NCBI GenBank assembly: GCA_009602735.1
Contig: WELA01010100.1
Span: 792,312 to 856,311, forward strand
From: Mesotaenium endlicherianum
Lineage: Eukaryota; Streptophyta; Zygnematophyceae; Zygnematales; Mesotaeniaceae
Reading direction: 5' to 3'
DNA length: 64,000 nt
How positions within the stretch are numbered: position 1 is the first letter of the stretch; the number at the start of each line of letters is the position of its first letter. Both the position numbers and the translations under genes were made by a program. Under the pieces are notes generated by a model. It was given only the letters and a program-made list of their open reading frames with translations. It was not told the origin of the DNA and made no database searches. Below are positions 57,560 through 64,000 of the stretch, one piece after another.

Positions 57560-59030
57560 ACGACCACAAATTGTATTTTCCATACTAAATCTTGGCTTTA
57601 TTTGCTTTCCACGACTTCCACTTTATCTGTAACATTTTGGACTCTTTTGCCCGTCCACATTATTCGCACGCCATGATGAGTTACGCAATGGGGACAAAGT
57701 GGAAAATGACCATTGTTTACTTTTTAAACTATTTCCACAATCAACCATTTTTAGCACACCAAAGTCTAAGCTCAATGGGCTACAATGCAAAAAATTAATG
57801 GTTTTGGAGGCCAGCCCCCCCCCTTCTCCCAATTTTTGAGTGTTGTTTTGATTACGAGTTTTTGTCATTGTCATTGTGACTACGGCACTTGAAGAACCTC
57901 ACAATGATTCTTTGTTGCTAGAAAGCCATTCCTACTGTATTTATGAAGCATAGAGCAGCAAAACATGCTAAAAGAGTCATGGTTTGGAGCAATTGTGGCT
58001 TAGGTGTGTGGTACCATATTTAGCAGAAGTCTTTGTCAAGACTTGGTTGACAATGCATTTATTTTGACATTCAAGCCAAATTTTTATTGGATAGTTATAT
58101 TGCCATTTAAATGCACCCAAATAAGTGTAAGAAATTAGATGCAAAGAAACAAGGCAGATTTTTTTCAACAAAGAACATGTGTTAAAAGTGGTGTCTGATC
58201 TGGAAAATTAGAAGCTAACAAAGTTTGTTCACAAAGAAGTAGTGAGTCGTCGCAGAGACTTCCTTAGATGGTCGCTAGACAATGTATGTTACAACGAGCT
58301 TATATGAACTTCAAGTATTGCTCGATGCTTGACTGAGAACAAGTCGTTTGATAGCAGTGGGCTAAAAATTGATAGTTGAGAGTTCAACACTTGGAGTGGC
58401 AGGGTTTTAGAGGTCTAAATGTGAGTTGGTCCCCAATTTGAGAAAGTAGTAAGTTCATGGGAGAGTCAAATTCTCAAAGCATCTCGGTGTAATATAACTT
58501 TCAACTATCTTGCGATTGGGTTGGCTGAATTTTATAATCTCAACAATAAATATAATACTCGGCCGCAAATCATTCCAAAAACAAACTTCACCACTGTGAC
58601 ACGCATATCAACCCACTAAGATATCGATCTACACGCGATCAAGTCAAAAGTGTAATTCTTATTTTATTTCAAGTCCACCCTGTGTAGTCACTATTCAAGT
58701 CCACCCTATGTAGTCATAATTCAAGAGATTTCTTCAGCTTCTATAAGGATTTTGTAACATGTAAGCGGTTCGTCATGCTCGACTTGTGAATCGAATGAAT
58801 TTGCATCACATCATGGCTAATGCAAGCTCATAAAAATGACACCAAATTTGATCCGGGATAGTCTCTTACAAGCTCTCTGACAGGGCTTGGACCAATCATG
58901 CTCCACTAACAAGATGTGCAAGATTGAATCAGATGTGCCACGTCTATCAATCTGCAAGTAGTGCACGCTGCTTAGCTGACACTATACCATTCTGTCACTC
59001 CCACAGTGATTTTTTCTTCAAGCTCATGAC
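57560..59030. other. Intergenic, no recognised gene
   Basis: Short open frames only. A 24-bp direct repeat (TTCAAGTCCACCCT..GTAGTCA) occurs twice at about 58667-58716. The terminal exon of the minus-strand gene begins just beyond. Confidence 0.5.
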
Positions 59031-59035
59031 AAATT

Positions 59036-61155
59036 CTACTTAGCATCCATCCATCGTTTTGCTAGAGGTGCTTGAAGAGCAAAAGCGTCGCACAGGTGAT
59101 TCAAAGCCTCGTCCGATAGTGGCTTGTCGTCTGCCATGATCTTTGCCGGATCGATCAAACGGTCCATCTCTTTGGAGGCCACAAAGGTCTTCAATAGGAC
59201 AGGGCAAATAACAAGTGTAACACAACATAGAGTTAGTGACTTGGAACGAAGGGCAGAGCTCAGCATGAAACAGCCTGAGAAAAGTATGCCCTTAAAGGAA
59301 ATTGTCATCATGAAGCAATGGAAGGGCCAGGGATCAACGCGAAACAACCTCAAGGAAATTCATTGTCAACATTTATTCATCTAGGAAAAATCAGCTAACA
59401 TACCCACCCGGACAGAAACCCGGACAGAAAACGACTTCGTTCAAATTCTCGCACAACAACGCTTTTAAAAACACTCGATTGAAGCAAGCTTTCCTAAAAA
59501 AATGTGCATACACATGTAAGTATTTGCAACTTTTCATTCGGAGCATACGGGAGACACAAAGACCAAATGGTCAAAACATCGTCAGATATCGGCCAGTAGG
59601 ACTTATGGAGCTCCATATAACATATTGTAGTGAAAAGTAATAAAATCAGATTCCATTCTTTTACAGAGCCAAAACCTTGCGATCAGCAGGACCTTTCCAG
59701 TGGCAGCAACACAACAACATACACGAGACACAACACTGATGTAGATGCCTTCTTTCACACTAACTGGAGCTTATATGATGCACATGCATGAATATTTTGC
59801 AGAATGACACCAGAAGCAGGAAGGAAGATGCACCCTTTCATCCTCCAGGTGTGGGAAACTAGAGCTTGTAACTCGCCATGTGCGTATAAGCTCGCTAAAC
59901 CCGTCGCATATGTGACACACCACACATGCCTCAGTAGACTTCAGAACAAACTCCGCACTCACCATCCAGTCTATTCCTAAGGACCTATGTGGTCCCCACC
60001 CGTCATCATGCACAGTCATGGCTTACCAGGTAAGGCGACACCTGGCGACGGGGACTCATGTCCTTGACTCCACTCTGACACATGCTGTCGTTTTCTGCCA
60101 ACTGGGGAGAAATGCTTGGCCCACTCTCTGACGCGTCCACATTGCCAGCAAGGCTGGTTGCTGACGAAGTGCTCTCTCCGCTTCCAGGTGAATCATCCGC
60201 CACCTGAACTTTACAGCCACCTGCCACTGCCCCAGAAGTGCCACCTGGCGCTGCATCGGTGCAGGACAAGTGTCTAGTTTCCGGAGAGACGCCTTCTTTG
60301 AGTGTAGCAGGGGTGCCAAGGATAGGCGCATCTGAAGGAGGGGAAGAAGGAGCAGTTTTGGCAGGATTGGAGACCTCTGACATTGACACGTGGCCCGAGG
60401 AGAAGGCACCACCTGTTATGCCAGAGCAGGAACAGCACAGTAGACTTTATATACAGTTAAGGTGCAGAAAACCCAAGGGCGGGGTGTAGGGCCACTGCGG
60501 CGGACAACATGCAAATGGCAAGGATTATGAAAAAGATTCAGGAAAAACATAACTGAGTAGTTTGAGTTGATATTGTATGTTACTCTTTTGGGGTCAAATT
60601 TATTCAGGAAAAAAGGTTACCTGCCCTTGATGGGTCCTAGGGACAGTAACCTGAGACACTAGATTTCAGAACATATAGGGCCGGGCTCATCTGGGGAAAG
60701 CGATACCTGCAGTTGAGTCAGCATCAGCTGTGGGGACCGCGTGGTCAGGCATTGGAGGTAGCGTCGTCAGAAAAGTTAACCGCTGACCGCCCTGCTTGGT
60801 CAAAAGAGGGTACCGTTGTCAGAAAAAATTGAACGCTGACCAGACCAACGCCGACAGAGTGCAGTAGCCAGGATTTAACGAGCAACCCCTTTGAAAATTT
60901 CAAAATGATGAGATTTTGAGAACAACTAACAGCTTGCATGAGACAATTAATGTCACAGATTAGAGAAATAAGAGAAGACTGAGATTTTTTTTAAAAAAAA
61001 GCCCTAACGCGTCAGTACCTTTAGCTTAGTCCTGCAGCTGTGAGACAACACAAGCCACGTGCGCGCACACACAAGCAAACACACACGCGCAGAAACACCC
61101 CCACATACAAGCAGAAACACACGCGCATACACCCCCACATGCGCGCAAGCGCACA

Positions 61156-61188
<33 letters not shown>

Positions 61189-63966
61189 ACACACCCACAC
61201 ACACACACACTCACAAACCCATATGCATGCGCAATGAGCCAAGACGCAATGAGCCAAGCGCAAACATGAATACAACACCCCCAGAGCAGACCAGCTGGCA
61301 TGAGCGTGTGCGCGCCTACAAGCACGCCGACATGCACGCAGGCATGCACACAGACATGCACGAGAAGTGAATGATATGAAGGAAGAGAATGTGTACCAGA
61401 TGTCATAGAGCTCAGTACCTTCAGAGCGGTCCAGTTGGCGTGGGCGCGGAACAGGTTCCAGAAGAACGCGACATTTGGCGTCGGCAGAATCTGCACAGCA
61501 CATCCGCTGAATAACTTGAGAATAACTTCACTCACGTCTCCAAGTGATACTTGTCGGATTTTGTACAAATTGCACCCCACTGGCCCACACTCGTAACGAA
61601 TTACAAATCATATTGTTTCAGACCTGCCTGTACAGTTAGTTCCTTTCCCCTGCTCCAGCCGGCTCCAGCATTTACTCCCTCAAAAGAGTCCACAGCCAGA
61701 GGCATGAACATTCAAAATTCTCTTACAAGAAGAAGAAGCTAAACTCACTCGAATACTTTCTTCCATATATGAAGGGTACCCTCATCCCAACCAAAACGTT
61801 TCGAGGAGATATTGCCCGACCCCATCTCACCACTATCAAGCCATCCTTGATAAGAAGTCCCACAAATGTTCCCACAGAGGTCTAAAATCTCCTCTGCTCT
61901 AGCTTCAAAATTGGAGCGTAGGAGCATTCTAGAAAACATCGTGCCTGCTAGCACTTGTTTACTTTGAGAATCCAAATAAGAAAATTTGAGAACTGGAAAG
62001 GGACCAGGGCCTTGTCAAGCATCACACGCTCATTTGCTGGCAGCATAAGAGGACACAAGAACTGTACGTTGCGGAGCAATATGAAGAGCGTGCACAAGTC
62101 TATTAAAAAAGACAAAGTAATCGCAATCTATCGCTGCGCGGGGAGCTATTAGTCCAGCCCTCCACTCCCCTGCTTTTTCCATCTCACAAAGTGCGATATC
62201 ATTCGAGACAGAGTAGAACCACCGAGCCTAAGTTTATTTGGTCTGATGTTATAAGCAGTTTTTCATCCAAAGGGCCTCGACATCGTTTTTTGATACGGCT
62301 GTCTTGTTTGTCTATCATCAGAGAGCCATTATTAGTATCATATGCTGTAGCCTTCATAATATCGTTCGCAAAGGCTTCATTGCTACCACATACACCGTTA
62401 TATTGGTACTGATGCAAAGGCTTCAAGTATGAATTCACAGAAAAGCATACAAAGATGCTCCAGAGTCCAGAGCTCCAGAGTGTTTCCAGAAATGTGAGAA
62501 CAAAAGGAGCTGGCTGACGCCTAGAATGCGCTTGCATGAATGTGTTCTTACCAAATACATGATATGCATGTGCGCGCACAACTCACAGAGACAGACACAC
62601 ACACACACAAAGACACGCACACAGGTGTACATTGCACATACACGCACACAAACAACAATCACACACTTGTGCACACACAAACACAAAGCTTATACGCATA
62701 TGTACATGTGGTACAGATGATTAATATTCATGTCAGCGTACTCGCGTAAGCAGCAAGAGAGTTTCTCTTAAAGATAATGGTACGATACCCCGAGCATGAA
62801 GGTGAAGGGCAGCAGCACTGTTGAGCCCACAAAGAATCGCTTGTGCACTTTCTGCCCGCTGCAAGAAAGGGGAGTCCACGGCGACGCCACAAGACTGTCT
62901 TTCTCTCAGGCACAATCTATTGATCGTCCGTAGCTCATGCCGGTGATCATAAAGCATCGATTCAATAAAAGCAAAAGCAAGCCTTCAGCGGAACGGGCAA
63001 GGGAGGAGGAGCAGGCAGAATCACAGGAGAACCAATGACATCACACTGAAAAACCAACGCGCATGTAGTGGTGGAGGAAAAGGTATTGGGAGCAATGGGC
63101 AAAGTGACAAGAATGCGAGTAATTTCACAACAGGAAAATTGTTAATCGTTTGGTTTCACTTGTGCAGGCGCAGACGGTGCGGGCATTAGTCACAGTAGGA
63201 AGGAGAAAGGAGAAAGGAGGAAAGAGGAAGGAGGGTTGGAGTCTAAAAAAGTAGCTGAGTACATTCATCAGGCTCTCGCTTTCTCCCTCGTTTTCAACTC
63301 ACGAGATTGTCGACATCATTGCAATATTAATCTGATGAAGCGTTTGATTTGGCATGAAGCCTTTGAATAGGCATAACGATCCTGCCATCATTGGATGTCA
63401 ACCCTACGCATACCCGACACCCAAGCCCGAAAGCTAGTTATGCAATAATATGCAATAATATATATCATATGTACCAAAAGCAGGGACGGAGAGAGGGAGG
63501 GAGAAGGGGGGACCGGGAGGGAGAGGAAGAGGAAGCTGGACAAACACAGCAACAGTACGTCTACCAAGATGCACACTTTTCACGTAACGACGCAGTTTTA
63601 CAAATGTACACACACCTGATTGCCACGTGGCGCACACGTCGGCGCACCAACCGCGCATCGAGGCTGCTCCGCCCACCGGCGCAGGCAATGAACCCCAACA
63701 ACACCCTAGATGAAGTTTTTCTACAATGCACGCACATTGTCATGCACATGAGAATGCCGATTGTGCACGTACAGTTTTAACTTCCTTGGATGCACATCAC
63801 ACGCACACGCACACGCACATACACACAGGCACAGGCACATGCACACATGAGCGCGCGCGCGCGCACGCAAGCGCGCACACACACACACACACACACGCAT
63901 ACGCTTTCCATGTGCACACCTGCCGATGTTCTGGAGGAGTTATCAGACAATGAACGGACCATCACA
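59036..63966 (-). CDS. Unidentified multi-exon gene (3' part; runs off the right edge)
   Basis: Several minus-strand segments have normal protein composition and GT-AG borders. Best exons: 62982-62742 (80 codons, with ESMLYDHRHELRTINRLCLR), 62420-62223 (66 codons, phase 0, starts PLHQYQYNGVC), 61928-61749 (ends GWDEGTLHIWKKVF) and 61490-61419 (ILPTPNVAFFWNLFRAHANW). Probable: 63705-63616 (VLLGFIACAGGRSS), 62061-61963 (or from 62099; ANERVMLDKALVPFQF), 61579-61536, 60412-60027 (Ser/Pro/Gly-rich linker) and terminal 59188-59036 (KPLSDEALNHLCDAF, stop TAG). A short exon at 63966-63920 is possible. The 62982 and 62420 exons join in phase, and 61536 joins 61490 in phase. Other joins are unresolved, so further small exons are likely. 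The pattern suggests a large soluble helical protein. I do not recognise the family. Confidence 0.6.
61030..61220. repeat. (AC)n-rich microsatellite
   Basis: Long ACACAC tract with CGC interruptions inside an intron of the minus-strand gene. Read on the gene strand it is (GT)n, as in the CYP40 introns. Confidence 0.9.
62590..62690. repeat. (AC)n-rich microsatellite
   Basis: ACAC-rich run in the intron between the exons at 62420 and 62742. Confidence 0.85.
63790..63900. repeat. (AC/GC)n microsatellite
   Basis: ACACGC, GCGCGC and ACACAC runs close to the right window edge, next to a possible exon of the minus-strand gene. Confidence 0.9.
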
Positions 63967-64000
63967 CTGGAAGCAGCAATTCATGCCAGCTGGCTACATG

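Noticed and set aside
59771-60019. Cys-rich minus-strand ORF as an exon of the 59-64 kb gene
   Set aside because: It lies directly after a good donor site (60026) and has no clear acceptor. It is more likely intron.

Overview
The window is nuclear DNA of a eukaryote. Genes are split by long GT-AG introns (0.4-1.6 kb), and there are microsatellites, an assembly gap, a broken piggyBac transposon and LTR-element fossils. Nothing bacterial was seen. The mix of intron-rich genes, piggyBac and chromovirus relics and a very A+T-rich block suggests a microalga or another protist, but the sequence does not fix the lineage.

Left part (1-18.2 kb, moderate G+C): one complete gene can be assembled by hand, a cyclophilin-40 co-chaperone (CYP40/PPID type) on the + strand with ten exons from 2185 to 13541. 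They join without a frame break into 372 residues, with the peptidyl-prolyl isomerase domain and a TPR domain that keeps all five MEEVD-clamp residues. Four of its exons (3, 5, 6 and 7) are preceded by decayed tandem copies of their own acceptor region plus exon start. Its introns are also full of degenerate TTTAGGG-like heptamers. After the gene come about 4.6 kb with no recognised gene and a solo-LTR-like insertion inside an unusually long direct repeat.

Middle (18.2-44.2 kb): a block of extreme A+T content with very few genes. It is built of tandem duplications, a hairpin-bearing minisatellite, A+T-rich satellites, a pair of circularly permuted 636-bp repeats, a 220-bp insertion with 29-bp target duplications, and a 521-bp TRIM (miniature LTR element) with 5-bp target duplications. 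A few coding-like islands stand out: 24.0-24.4, 26.3, 36.7-37.2, 39.6-39.9 and 43.0-43.2 kb.

Right part (44.2-64 kb): a truncated Ty3/Gypsy chromovirus fossil (integrase, chromodomain, one LTR) lies beside a broken piggyBac transposon with an AT-hook N-terminus and a cysteine-rich C-terminal finger. Then come about 9 kb of noncoding, duplicated sequence with an inverted LTR-like pair. Last is a minus-strand, multi-exon gene of unknown function (59.0 kb to beyond the right edge).

Apart from CYP40 and the unknown minus-strand gene, almost everything is mobile-element debris or local duplication. No operon, CRISPR array, rRNA or convincing tRNA gene was found.
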